A stretch of DNA of 64,000 bases from Chitinophagaceae bacterium (GTDB lineage Bacteria > Bacteroidota > Bacteroidia > Chitinophagales > Chitinophagaceae). Shown in pieces: positions 43,071 through 51,533 of this stretch. Numbering within the stretch: position 1 is the stretch's first letter; each line of letters starts with the position of its first letter. The notes beneath the pieces were generated by a model. That model saw only the letters and a list, made by a program, of their open reading frames with translations. It had not been told where the DNA came from and did no database searches. Both the position numbers and the translations under genes were made by a program. The stretch is taken from contig JACMKU010000090.1 in the NCBI GenBank assembly GCA_014379965.1, positions 1 through 64,000 on the forward strand. Direction: 5' to 3'.

Positions 43071-44756
43071 TCACTGGGGAGCCACTACGGGTGGAACCTC
43101 CTTCATTTCTTCGACAGGCATATCGGATCCTGCGAATTTCTTCTTCTTCTCTGCCTGGTAAACGGATAGTTTATCGAAGTACTGGTTTAGTTGTTTCAGG
43201 CTGTTTGTATTTTGATCAACCAGGTTCACTTCCATATCGAAGGAAACCGATTTGTCTTTGTATTCACCACCTGAAGCCACTACGTCTTTCCACATCTTGA
43301 TCGTGAGATCATATGACGCCTTCGCTGTACTATCGGTGGAATTTGCAACACTTGGCCCACCCATGCTTGTGATGAGCTTATTCAGGTCGAGGTACATGCC
43401 CATTGGGTGACCGGTAATCTTGCTAACGAAGGGAAGGTTGCTATTTCCACCAGCGAGGAATTTGTCAGTATGCTCCTGCGAGTTGCTTGCCGCGAACCAG
43501 TTGTTCTCCAGCTTGTAGCTGATAGGAGGCATCTTATCTGTCATACCCTTGGTAGCCTGCCATGCAAGCGTAATGAGTTTTTCGAACGCGGCCTTATCAT
43601 TTACGGATGCAGCAAATAAAATCTTCAGATCAGGCTTGGTTGCCGAGTAAACATATGGCTTAGTGCCCGGTCCATAGCTAATAGTATCCTGCTTTGCCAT
43701 CATCGTCAGGTCCGTTACTGCCAACAAAACATCTCCCTTGTTTGCTTTCACGAATTCTTCGATGCTATAGTTCATATCTGCCAAAAATCCGTTGGCGATA
43801 CCATCTACACCAAGCACACGAAGCAGTTCCTGCAATCCCTTTGGAGGATAATTGAAGGCGATCACACCTACGACATTGCTAGACGGGATGCGGTTGATCA
43901 TCTCCGCACTGATGTTCTCCGGCTTATGATTAGCAAGAAGCTTGCTCATCTCTTCATTGTAGTATGATTTCGACTTTGCACTGATCTTGCCGTTATCGAA
44001 ATTCACCGATATGGCAGAAACATTTCCATCAGTAAGAAGATTAAGTTTCATCATCGACATCATGCCGCCCATGTTGCCAGCGTAGCCAGACATGTTTGTC
44101 CAGATGTGTACATCGCTTCCGTCTTTAACCAGGTCCGCAAATCGGCTGTCAGCATCGAGGTTGTCGGAACTCTTCAAGGTCAAAGCCTGCTGCCCGAAGA
44201 TGCGAAGACTATCATCCAGGAACGCATGTGGGGTTCCTGTGCCCGGCTGAAACTTATTGCCCATATCGGGAGTTTCTGCATTCGCTACATAAGCGAAGTT
44301 TGATTTGTTCCAAAGCACAACGCCCTTCTCGTCTGCAGCCATATAGCTGAAGTCGCCGTCTTTCTTTACTTCACGGGGCTTGTCCTTATGGATCTGCACA
44401 AGAAGTTTTTCGAAATCGGATGCACTCTTCAGTTTACCCTGGAATACCATGTAATTTCCGGCTCCCTGCTTTCTCATAAAGAAAACCAGGTCGGCCTTAG
44501 TATCGATCCCTGACTTACCGGGGTCGGCAAGCAGTTGTTGGGCGGTTGAATCGGTTGTTTTGTTAGACATTTCTTTGAACCAATTGGTCTGCCTGATTTC
44601 GTCCCAGCTCAACTTCGAAGTGAGGGAGCTGCTGTTGATGTGTACGACAATGTTGGCATCTTTTGGAACAAGCAATCCTGAGTTGCCGGCCTTCTTGCCA
44701 CAAGCGGCAAACAGGAGGGCTAAGGCAGGTAGGATAAGGAGTGAATTACGTCTCAT
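43071..44756 (-). CDS. DUF4836-family lipoprotein
   Basis: A 561-residue lipoprotein; the signal peptide ends ALLFAACGKK with the lipid-carrying cysteine near residue 19. The body resembles Bacteroidota DUF4836 proteins (VPKDANIVVHINSSSLTSKL, then repeated alpha/beta blocks such as NVVGVIAFNYPPKGLQELL). The function of the family is not known. It precedes the ABC ATPase and FtsX-like genes on the same strand (81-base gap with a hairpin), so a role as their envelope partner is plausible. Confidence 0.85.
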   Translation of the reverse strand: MRRNSLLILPALALLFAACGKKAGNSGLLVPKDANIVVHINSSSLTSKLSWDEIRQTNWFKEMSNKTTDSTAQQLLADPGKSGIDTKADLVFFMRKQGAGNYMVFQGKLKSASDFEKLLVQIHKDKPREVKKDGDFSYMAADEKGVVLWNKSNFAYVANAETPDMGNKFQPGTGTPHAFLDDSLRIFGQQALTLKSSDNLDADSRFADLVKDGSDVHIWTNMSGYAGNMGGMMSMMKLNLLTDGNVSAISVNFDNGKISAKSKSYYNEEMSKLLANHKPENISAEMINRIPSSNVVGVIAFNYPPKGLQELLRVLGVDGIANGFLADMNYSIEEFVKANKGDVLLAVTDLTMMAKQDTISYGPGTKPYVYSATKPDLKILFAASVNDKAAFEKLITLAWQATKGMTDKMPPISYKLENNWFAASNSQEHTDKFLAGGNSNLPFVSKITGHPMGMYLDLNKLITSMGGPSVANSTDSTAKASYDLTIKMWKDVVASGGEYKDKSVSFDMEVNLVDQNTNSLKQLNQYFDKLSVYQAEKKKKFAGSDMPVEEMKEVPPVVAPQ

Positions 44757-44821
44757 TGGTGATTTGTTTTTTGCGTTTATAATTAGTGTAATTGATGGTC
44801 CATTTAAGTATTCGAGACGAA

Positions 44822-44954
44822 AAGTCCGGAAGTCTGAAAGTCCGCAAGTCCGGAAGACCAGTCTGGTTTTTGAACAGTCTTTTGATCTTTCGAAGTTTCA
44901 ACCTCTCGCCTCTCGCCTCCAGTCTCTCGCCTCCCGCCTCCAGTCTCTCGCCTC
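44822..44954. repeat. Two heptad arrays (AAGTCCG and CCTCTCG types)
   Basis: AAGTCCG-like units at 44822-44856 and a clean heptad run CCTCTCG/CCTCCAG/TCTCTCG at 44902-44954. The second is the reverse complement of the family at 20444-20583 and supplies the first two bases of the hisS stop codon (TGA, minus strand). The two arrays do not pair with each other. Confidence 0.85.
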
Positions 44955-46338
44955 AAAGAAACCCAAACCCCTCAAGTTCATCCAGCGTTAAAGTCCTCTG
45001 CTCCCCCTTCCTCATATCCTTCAGAACGCCCGTCTTTTCTTCGATTTCCTTGCTTCCAATAAGGAGGGCGTAAGGTATGTTTTTCTTTTCTGCATATTTA
45101 AACTGCTTGTCGAATTTTACCGCTTCGTGGTATAACTCACAGCGGATGTTACGACTCCGGAGACGTTGCATTACAGAGAAGGCGGCTTTGCTCTCATTTT
45201 CCCCCAGGTTAAACAACAAAACCTGCGTCCCGGCATGCACTTCGGCGGGGAATAGTTTTAACTCCTCCATCACGTCGTAGATGCGGTCCACGCCGAAGGA
45301 GATCCCTACACCAGGAATATCCGGGACGCCAAACAGGCCGGTGAGATCATCATACCTTCCACCACCGCCAATGCTTCCCATCTGAACGCCATTTGCCTTT
45401 ACCTCGAAAATAATTCCTGTATAGTAATTCAGGCCACGCGCCAGCGAGAAATCTACCGACAGTGGGACAGACTTTTCCCCAATATTCGTCGGCACCAGGT
45501 AGGAAAGAAGGTATTTTATTTCTTCAATGGCCGTCTGCGCCGACTCGTTATTTCCTAGGAGGTCCCTCACTTTAGAAATTTTCTCCTCATTCGATCCGTC
45601 GATACCGAGGTAGGACTCTACCAGCATTACCTGTTTATCGTTCAACCCCTTCTGCACCAGGTCGGCCTTCACTTTGTCGAGCCCGATCTTATCTAGCTTA
45701 TCGATGGCAACCGTTATATCAGTCATGCGTTCCAATCCCCCGCACTGCTCAGCAAGGGCTGTCAGGAGTTTTCGGTGATTGATTTTCAACTCCACGTCGA
45801 TTCCCAATCTTGCGAAGACCGTCGCATATATGGTGGCCAGTTCCACCTCGTTAAGCAAGGACCTGCTACCCACTACATCGGCATCACACTGGTAAAACTC
45901 GCGGTATCGACCTTTTTGTGGCCTGTCCGCCCTCCATACTGGCTGCACCTGGTATCGCTTAAACGGAAATACCAGCTGGGCATGGTTCATGGCTACGTAC
46001 CGTGCGAAAGGAATGGTAAGATCGAATTTCAGTGCCCGTTCTGTGATGCCGGAGGAGGTTTTGCCCTTCAACAGTTTGTCAAACTCGGCACGTACCAGGG
46101 GCTCTTTCTCGGGATTGTCCAGGCCATTGTTCAGGATCTTGAAAATCAGCTTATCACCCTCTTCTCCATACTTGCCCGTGAGCGTTTCCAGGTTTTCCAT
46201 CGCAGGAGTTTCCAGCGGCTGGAAGCCATATAACTCAAACACATCCCGGATAGTCTGGAAGATATAATTACGCTTGCGAACCACGTCGGCGCCGAAGTCC
46301 CTGGTTCCTTGTGGAATGCCCGCTTTTAATTTAGCCAT
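44953..46338 (-). CDS. hisS: Histidyl-tRNA synthetase
   Basis: A 461-residue class II synthetase. It starts KAGIPQGTRDF (motif 1 region). Motif 2 spans QVQPVWRADRPQKGRYREFY with QCDADVVG. The HisA signature is SLARGLNYYTGIIFEV and motif 3 lies in GGGGRYDDLTGLF and GISFGVDR. The C-terminal anticodon-binding domain spans about 365-461 and ends LDELEGFGFL. It lies nine bases downstream of the phosphatase gene, with which it is probably co-transcribed. The stop codon overlaps a heptad array. Confidence 0.97.
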   Translation of the reverse strand: MAKLKAGIPQGTRDFGADVVRKRNYIFQTIRDVFELYGFQPLETPAMENLETLTGKYGEEGDKLIFKILNNGLDNPEKEPLVRAEFDKLLKGKTSSGITERALKFDLTIPFARYVAMNHAQLVFPFKRYQVQPVWRADRPQKGRYREFYQCDADVVGSRSLLNEVELATIYATVFARLGIDVELKINHRKLLTALAEQCGGLERMTDITVAIDKLDKIGLDKVKADLVQKGLNDKQVMLVESYLGIDGSNEEKISKVRDLLGNNESAQTAIEEIKYLLSYLVPTNIGEKSVPLSVDFSLARGLNYYTGIIFEVKANGVQMGSIGGGGRYDDLTGLFGVPDIPGVGISFGVDRIYDVMEELKLFPAEVHAGTQVLLFNLGENESKAAFSVMQRLRSRNIRCELYHEAVKFDKQFKYAEKKNIPYALLIGSKEIEEKTGVLKDMRKGEQRTLTLDELEGFGFL

Positions 46339-46347
46339 CTATCTAGG

Positions 46348-46851
46348 TTATTTCAAGTTTTGAGTTGCCTCTACATTGCCGGTGCTGGCTCGATTCGCTG
46401 TCGCATTTTCAATGATCTTTTCGCAAACCCTGTCGATCATTTTATATACATCGTGATAGCCTGGCTCCTCGCCATACCAGGGATCGGGCACGTCCATGTC
46501 ACGGCCCGGGTATAATTCGTTCATGAGCAGGTCGACCTTGGAAGCATCAAACTTGTTCTTCGCGATCCGCCTTATTTCATCCATCACATCACCTGCGAGT
46601 GCATAGATTTTATCGTAATTATCGAAATCGGCGGCCACAAACCTGCGTGCGCGTTGGCTACAGATATCGATTCCATTTAACCTGGCCACCTTTTGTGATA
46701 AGTGATGAGGTGGGTCACCTGTATGGTAGCTGTTGGTGCCGGCGCTCTCCACGCTCCAGTTCAAACCCGCCTTAAATGCCCTTTCCTGCAGGATCCCTTC
46801 CGCCAGTGGGCTGCGGCAGATATTTCCGAGGCAGACCATTAAGATTTTCAT
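46348..46851 (-). CDS. Low-molecular-weight protein tyrosine phosphatase
   Basis: About 167 residues from the ATG at 46851; twelve upstream codons are open but precede the standard start MKILMVCLGNICRSP. That motif is the P-loop C-x5-R-S of LMW-PTPs. The general acid Asp is in VPDPWYGEEPGY. It dephosphorylates tyrosine or possibly arginine residues; no kinase is nearby. A C-terminal tail (ATANRASTGNVEATQNLK) is unusual but harmless. It is probably the first gene of a unit with hisS. Confidence 0.93.
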   Translation of the reverse strand: MKILMVCLGNICRSPLAEGILQERAFKAGLNWSVESAGTNSYHTGDPPHHLSQKVARLNGIDICSQRARRFVAADFDNYDKIYALAGDVMDEIRRIAKNKFDASKVDLLMNELYPGRDMDVPDPWYGEEPGYHDVYKMIDRVCEKIIENATANRASTGNVEATQNLK

Positions 46852-46912
46852 GATGGCAAAGATAATAGGATGCGGCCCAGCTTCCACGCGGGAGTTAGTG
46901 GTTGACGAAGTT

Positions 46913-47211
46913 GGCGAGTGGCTAGTGGGTAGTGGCTAGTGGGGCTTAGGTCGATTAGTCTTGCAATTACTGGCAAGTAGGAAGTGGCGAGTGGCAAGTG
47001 GGGATTAGGTCGATTAGTCTTTCAATTACGGAAGTAAGCGGTAATTAGGAATCGGGTCTTCGCAAAAGAATGGCATTTACAAACGTAAACGACCCAATCC
47101 CACTAGCCACTAGCGTCTAGCTACTAGCCACTCGCCCTCCTCGAAATGGCAATGAAATCACAAAAGTAAACGACCCAATCCCCACTAGCCACTAGCTACT
47201 CGCCACTCGCC
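46913..47211. repeat. Nested double inverted repeat, GTGGCTA heptads
   Basis: Two 58-base left arms in direct repeat (46913-46970 and 46972-47029; both end TTAGGTCGATTAGTCTT-CAATTAC with one base differing) and two right arms (47085-47136 and 47166-47211, both starting GTAAACGACCCAATC). The order left-left-right-right suggests a duplicated hairpin. It fills most of the 438-base gap between the phosphatase and the small membrane protein gene; the rest shows no gene. Confidence 0.9.
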
Positions 47212-47289
47212 TCCCCGCGCTATGGATTTCCTCAATTAAAGCATCTTCATTAAAAAATCAATAATTTGCTACCCTTGAAAACCGGATAC

Positions 47290-47532
47290 ATGCTTGAAGA
47301 ATATGAAAAGAAAAGGCGTAAACAGGTCTCGTCCATGAGGGCGATCATGGATTACGCTATGGGTGTCGTCATTTTCCTGCTTGGGTTATTCTTTTTTCTT
47401 CGCGACCGAGTCAAACTGGAGGTCAACGAAAGCTTTCCTCCCAACTACATGGATAAGATATTTGGTGGTATCTGCATCATCTACGGCGCATGGCGCATCT
47501 ACAGAGGGTATAAGAAAAATTATTTTCAATGA
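47290..47532 (+). CDS. Small two-helix membrane protein
   Basis: An 80-residue protein from the ATG at 47290 (a TTG eight codons upstream is in frame but less likely). A charged N-terminus (EEYEKKRRKQVSS) is followed by a helix (AMGVVIFLLGLFFFL), a short exposed loop (NESFPPNYMDK) and a second helix (IFGGICIIYGAWRIYRGY). I do not recognise a family. The stop overlaps the next start (ATGA), so it is tied to the PstS-like lipoprotein gene and the TPR gene, a set often seen beside ExbB/ExbD/TonB genes in this phylum. Confidence 0.75.
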   Translation: MLEEYEKKRRKQVSSMRAIMDYAMGVVIFLLGLFFFLRDRVKLEVNESFPPNYMDKIFGGICIIYGAWRIYRGYKKNYFQ

Positions 47533-48467
47533 GATCATGGAATAATGGTTCGATAAAGGTTTCGTTGCTCATGATCATGCCCCTGCTCGCGTTAATGATG
47601 GGCTGTTCTAACTATGAACAGAACCGAACAACGTGGCCAGATACCTGGGATAAAGGAACTATTCATATCAGTGCGGATGAGTCATTCAAACCAGTGATCG
47701 ATGAACAGGTAAAAGTGTATGAATCCAATACACCTGGTACGAAGATCATTGTCCATTACAAACCGGAGGCGGAGTGCCTAAGAGATTTCCTGGTTGATTC
47801 TATACGGATGGTGATAGCCACCCGTGGCTTCACCCCATCGGAAGAGCGATTGATCAGCGATTCGCTGGGTATTGCGGCTGTTAAACGTACGGTGGCACGA
47901 GATGCTATCGCAGTGATAGTTCACCCACAATCAGCAGATTCACTGTTCACCATGGAAGAACTGGTAAAACTACTCACAGGTAAGTTTAATAAAAATTTAA
48001 TCCCTGTATTTGACGGAGTTAAGGCAACCAGTACGGTACGTTTTATCGTCGATTCTATATTGAAACACGATTCACTTTCTCCCAAGGTCATGGCGGCACG
48101 CTCTAGTGAGGGCGTTCTGGATTTTGTAGCGAAAAACCCAACTGCTGTTGGCTTTATTGGGGTAAGCTGGATTGGAAACAAAGAAGATAGCATGCAGACG
48201 GATTTCTTACGAAAAGTTAAAATCGCCTATTTGGAGAGCACGAACAACCCCGGGGGTTTTGTATTGCCGTATCAAGTTAATATTTCGGCTAAGTTCTATC
48301 CTATGGTACGTGATTTGGTATATACACTGAAAGAAAGGCACATGGGACTTGGAACCGGCTTTGCTGACTTTCTCGTAAGTGACAAAGGACAGTTGATTTT
48401 TAGACGAGCTTATTTGTCTCCCGCTATAAAAGACTTTGTACTGAGGGAAGCCAAGTTGAGAAATTGA
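47529..48467 (+). CDS. PstS-like substrate-binding lipoprotein
   Basis: A 312-residue lipoprotein: the signal ends LLALMMGCSNYE with the lipidated cysteine. The body has the periplasmic-binding fold of phosphate-binding PstS (IHISADESFKPVIDEQVKVY, then NPTAVGFIGVSWIG near the middle and YLSPAIKDFVL at the end). The usual phosphate-contact Thr/Ser pattern is not clear, and no pst permease follows. It is co-translated with the small membrane gene and followed 46 bases later by the TPR gene. It may sense phosphate or an envelope ligand. Confidence 0.82.
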   Translation: MRSWNNGSIKVSLLMIMPLLALMMGCSNYEQNRTTWPDTWDKGTIHISADESFKPVIDEQVKVYESNTPGTKIIVHYKPEAECLRDFLVDSIRMVIATRGFTPSEERLISDSLGIAAVKRTVARDAIAVIVHPQSADSLFTMEELVKLLTGKFNKNLIPVFDGVKATSTVRFIVDSILKHDSLSPKVMAARSSEGVLDFVAKNPTAVGFIGVSWIGNKEDSMQTDFLRKVKIAYLESTNNPGGFVLPYQVNISAKFYPMVRDLVYTLKERHMGLGTGFADFLVSDKGQLIFRRAYLSPAIKDFVLREAKLRN

Positions 48468-48513
48468 ATGATAAACTAAATTATATTTACAACTCCTAAA
48501 AAGTGAACATACA

Positions 48514-50235
48514 ATGAAGAAATTATTAATGACATTCTTGGTTGCCGGTGTATTGTCGGGGACGGTTGTACAGGCACAGTCGCTTCAGGATGGTGTAAAT
48601 GACATCTACGCGGAGCGATACAAGGGAGCGAAGGCAACATTTGAAAAACTGCTTGCTGCTAACCCGAATAATATTGATGCAACATACTGGCTTGGCCAGG
48701 CCTTAATAGGCGCCGAGGATATAGCCGGCGCGCGCAATGTTTATTCAAAGGCACTAATGGCAAGCGCCAATGCGCCGTTGCTCATCGTGGGCATGGGGCA
48801 GGTAGAACTGTTGGAGAACAAACCTAATGAAGCTCGCCAGCGTTTCGAAGCTGCGATAACTATGACTCGTGGTAAAAAAGGCGATGATCCCGCTATTCTA
48901 AATGCAGTAGGACGCGCCATTGTGAATACTTATAATGACAAAGAGAAGAAGGGCGACATTAACTATGCGGTAGAAAAATTGGAAGCCGCCGTTGCCCGTG
49001 ATGATAAGAATGCCGAGATATTTCTTAACATGGGTAATGCCTATCGCGAAGCAAGACCCGGTGAAGGTGGTGGCAAGGCTTTCGAAAATTATAACAAAGC
49101 CATCGCAGTAAATCCGAATTTCGCACCGCCATATTACAGGCTTGCAAAGTTGTTTGAATCACAGAAGAACTGGGAATTGTTCGAAAAATATTTGAATGAT
49201 GCACTCGCAAAGGATGCCAGGTATGCACCGGCTTACTACGATCTGTATTATTACAAACTAGGTCGTCTTGACTTTACTGCTGCCAAGGATATGGCCGCAA
49301 AGTATATCGCTAACTCCGACCCGGATCCACAGGCGGAACACTTCATTGCACAGACACTCTGGGCCGAAAAGAAATACGACGAAGCTATCAACCTTTCCAA
49401 GTCGATCATGAGTAAGTCTGGCGATCAGACAAAGGCAAGAAGTTATATCCTCCTTGCGGATGCTCACCTGGCGAAAGCTGATACACTCGGTGCCAAGCAA
49501 TACATTGATCAATATTTCACAAAGGCCAAACCTGATGAGATATCTGCAGTACACTATCGTATCAGAGCCGATATCTATTCAGCTGTACCGGGCCAGGAAG
49601 ATGTGGTATTCAATAGCTACCTCGAAGGTGTAAAGGCTGACACGATCCTCGAAAACCGAATCGACCTGGTGAAAAAAGGGGCCGCATTCTTCAAGGCAAG
49701 GAAGCAGTACGACAAAGAGAGCCAGTTGCAGCAAATGCTTCTCGACCTCAAGCCGAATCCAACACTCACTGATATGTTTGGTGCTGGCCTGTCATACTAC
49801 TTTGCCGGTAACTATGTAAAATCACGCGACATTTTCGTACAGGTTAAGGCTAAATTCCCTGCAGAAGTTTATGGATACGAGTGGGTGTTTAATAATAGTC
49901 GCGCAGTTGATACGGTAAAGAAAGATAGCATTGCAGTACCCGACGCATTAAGCCTGATCGAGTTTGCACAAAAGGATTCAGTGAAGTTTAAGAAGCAGCT
50001 CATGAATGCAGCGGGATTTCTTGTAAACTATTATGCTAACGACGCAAAGGATGCGGTGAAGGCACTCGAATATGTCAATCGTATGATCGCACTTGATCCT
50101 ACAAACGAAAGCCTGAAACCTATCAAGGATCAATTAGAAAAGTCCAGGACGAAACCAACCAACCCGCGTGGTGCACCACAGCCGAAGCAAGGCGCGTCGG
50201 GGAAGGTGGCAGTGAAGCAGAAAAATACAGTTTAG
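48514..50235 (+). CDS. Exported TPR-repeat protein
   Basis: A 573-residue protein: signal peptide 1-21 (ending VVQAQ), then many tetratricopeptide repeats, including NNIDATYWLGQALIGAEDIA, NAEIFLNMGNAYREA, NFAPPYYRLAKLFESQKNWE and RYAPAYYDLYYYKLGRLD. The basic, proline-rich tail (about 545-573) is low complexity. Such proteins scaffold complexes in the periplasm. It is downstream of the PstS-like lipoprotein and ends at a strong terminator that separates it from nuoA. Confidence 0.88.
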   Translation: MKKLLMTFLVAGVLSGTVVQAQSLQDGVNDIYAERYKGAKATFEKLLAANPNNIDATYWLGQALIGAEDIAGARNVYSKALMASANAPLLIVGMGQVELLENKPNEARQRFEAAITMTRGKKGDDPAILNAVGRAIVNTYNDKEKKGDINYAVEKLEAAVARDDKNAEIFLNMGNAYREARPGEGGGKAFENYNKAIAVNPNFAPPYYRLAKLFESQKNWELFEKYLNDALAKDARYAPAYYDLYYYKLGRLDFTAAKDMAAKYIANSDPDPQAEHFIAQTLWAEKKYDEAINLSKSIMSKSGDQTKARSYILLADAHLAKADTLGAKQYIDQYFTKAKPDEISAVHYRIRADIYSAVPGQEDVVFNSYLEGVKADTILENRIDLVKKGAAFFKARKQYDKESQLQQMLLDLKPNPTLTDMFGAGLSYYFAGNYVKSRDIFVQVKAKFPAEVYGYEWVFNNSRAVDTVKKDSIAVPDALSLIEFAQKDSVKFKKQLMNAAGFLVNYYANDAKDAVKALEYVNRMIALDPTNESLKPIKDQLEKSRTKPTNPRGAPQPKQGASGKVAVKQKNTV

Positions 50236-50240
50236 TTGTT

Positions 50241-50310
50241 TGGAGTTGAATGGTTGCTTGTTTGCCTCGTTGGTCAAACCAATCAACCACTCAACTTAAT
50301 CAACTCAATC
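50241..50310. repeat. Imperfect inverted repeat, GAGTTGA/GTTGATT type
   Basis: The left arm TGGAGTTGAATGGTTGCTTG pairs loosely with AAACCAATCAACCACTCAAC and further CAATCAACCC units. It is the same family as 35683-35758 and lies directly before a canonical terminator. Confidence 0.72.
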
Positions 50311-50334
50311 AACCCACCCCACGGTGGGTTTTTT
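50311..50334 (+). terminator. Intrinsic terminator of the TPR gene
   Basis: Perfect 8-bp stem AACCCACC / GGTGGGTT with loop CCAC, followed by TTTTTT. Confidence 0.92.
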
Positions 50335-50397
50335 CATTAGCCATCCGCATAACTACTTACCGCTCAGAATTTCTAAGGTAATTTGCAATGCCTGCCT

Positions 50398-50405
50398 TAT
50401 TTTTG
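50398..50405 (+). promoter_or_regulatory. -7 box TATTTTTG of the nuo operon
   Basis: An exact TAnnTTTG match 18 bases before the nuoA ATG. A TTTG at 50382-50385 is too close to be the -33 box; TAAGG at about 50374-50378 is at the right distance but a poor match. It is the best candidate promoter for the whole operon. Confidence 0.5.
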
Positions 50406-50423
50406 CCCATTGGGTGAAAAACT

Positions 50424-50819
50424 ATGATCTATTTACTCCAAGCCAACCTCTCCGCGTCTGATTCCGGCTCTTACCTGCCAATCGCAATACAGGTAATTTT
50501 CGCCGTAGGGCTTCTCGTTTTTCTACTGATTTTGACTCATTTACTCGGTCCCAAAAGGAAAACGGCGGATAAGCTACAGGTCTTTGCCAGCGGTATCGAA
50601 TCTCACGGAGATGCACGCCAGCCGATGGCGATCAAATATTTTCTGACTGCCATATTATTCGTGCTTTTCGATGTTGAAGTCATATTCTTTTATCCCTACG
50701 CCGTCAACTTTCGTGAACTTGGTTGGAGCGGTTTTTGGGCTGTGCTGATGTTTGTCGGTTTTTTCCTGTGCGGGTTTATTTATATCATCAAAAAAGGCGC
50801 ATTGAAATGGGAAGACTGA
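50424..50819 (+). CDS. nuoA: NADH-quinone oxidoreductase subunit A
   Basis: A 131-residue, three-helix membrane subunit. The conserved cytosolic loop FASGIESHGDARQPMAIKYF and the second-helix motif ILFVLFDVEVIFFYPYAV are diagnostic. With NuoH, J and K it lines the quinone side of the membrane arm. It opens the 14-gene complex I operon, seven bases before nuoB. Confidence 0.96.
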   Translation: MIYLLQANLSASDSGSYLPIAIQVIFAVGLLVFLLILTHLLGPKRKTADKLQVFASGIESHGDARQPMAIKYFLTAILFVLFDVEVIFFYPYAVNFRELGWSGFWAVLMFVGFFLCGFIYIIKKGALKWED

Positions 50820-50826
50820 GGTGATC

Positions 50827-51447
50827 ATGAGCCACCAGGCTCGCATTCAAATTTTAGAAACTATGGGTCGTCCTGTATCATATAATTTAAACGTGAAGCC
50901 TCTTGAGGGCGACATTAGCATTGCAGAAATGCCGGATGGTTACCCTGGCGAAGGATTCTTCTCAACGTCATTCGGCAAAGTGATCGGGCTCGCGCGAAAG
51001 AATTCCATATGGCCGCTTCCTTTCGCAACATCCTGCTGCGGTATCGAATTCATGGCAACCATGGGTTCTCATTATGACCTCGCAAGATTCGGCTCCGAGA
51101 GAGTAGGATTCTCCCCAAGACAATGCGACCTGTTGATGGTTATTGGCACCATTTCAAAGAAAATGGGTCCCGTTGTAAAACAGGTGTACTTACAAATGGC
51201 GGAGCCCCGATGGGTAATAGCCGTTGGCGCCTGCGCCTCGAGCGGTGGGATTTTCGATACATACAGCGTGCTGCAGGGAATTGACCAGGTTGTGCCAGTT
51301 GACGTATACGTTCCTGGATGTCCTCCAAGACCAGAAGCGATCATCGATGGGGTGATGCGTATACAGGATCTTGTAGGAAAAGAAAGCCTGCGTCGCCGGA
51401 ATGGACCGCAGTATAAGGCACTGATGGATAGTTATGGAATTCAATAA
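50827..51447 (+). CDS. nuoB: NADH-quinone oxidoreductase subunit B
   Basis: A 206-residue subunit that binds the terminal 4Fe-4S cluster N2. Cysteines are in FATSCCGIEFMATMG, GACASSGGIF and VPGCPPRPEA. The start is taken at ATG 50827 because GAGGTGAT lies five bases before it; an in-frame GTG at 50821 is possible. An 86-base gap separates it from nuoC. Confidence 0.96.
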   Translation: MSHQARIQILETMGRPVSYNLNVKPLEGDISIAEMPDGYPGEGFFSTSFGKVIGLARKNSIWPLPFATSCCGIEFMATMGSHYDLARFGSERVGFSPRQCDLLMVIGTISKKMGPVVKQVYLQMAEPRWVIAVGACASSGGIFDTYSVLQGIDQVVPVDVYVPGCPPRPEAIIDGVMRIQDLVGKESLRRRNGPQYKALMDSYGIQ

Positions 51448-51533
51448 GAATAAGCGGTTATCGATTCAATAATAAGTAAGAGTGCGCTGGCTTAAAGGTA
51501 TATCGCCAGTTCAGTAGCAAAAGCTAACACCTA

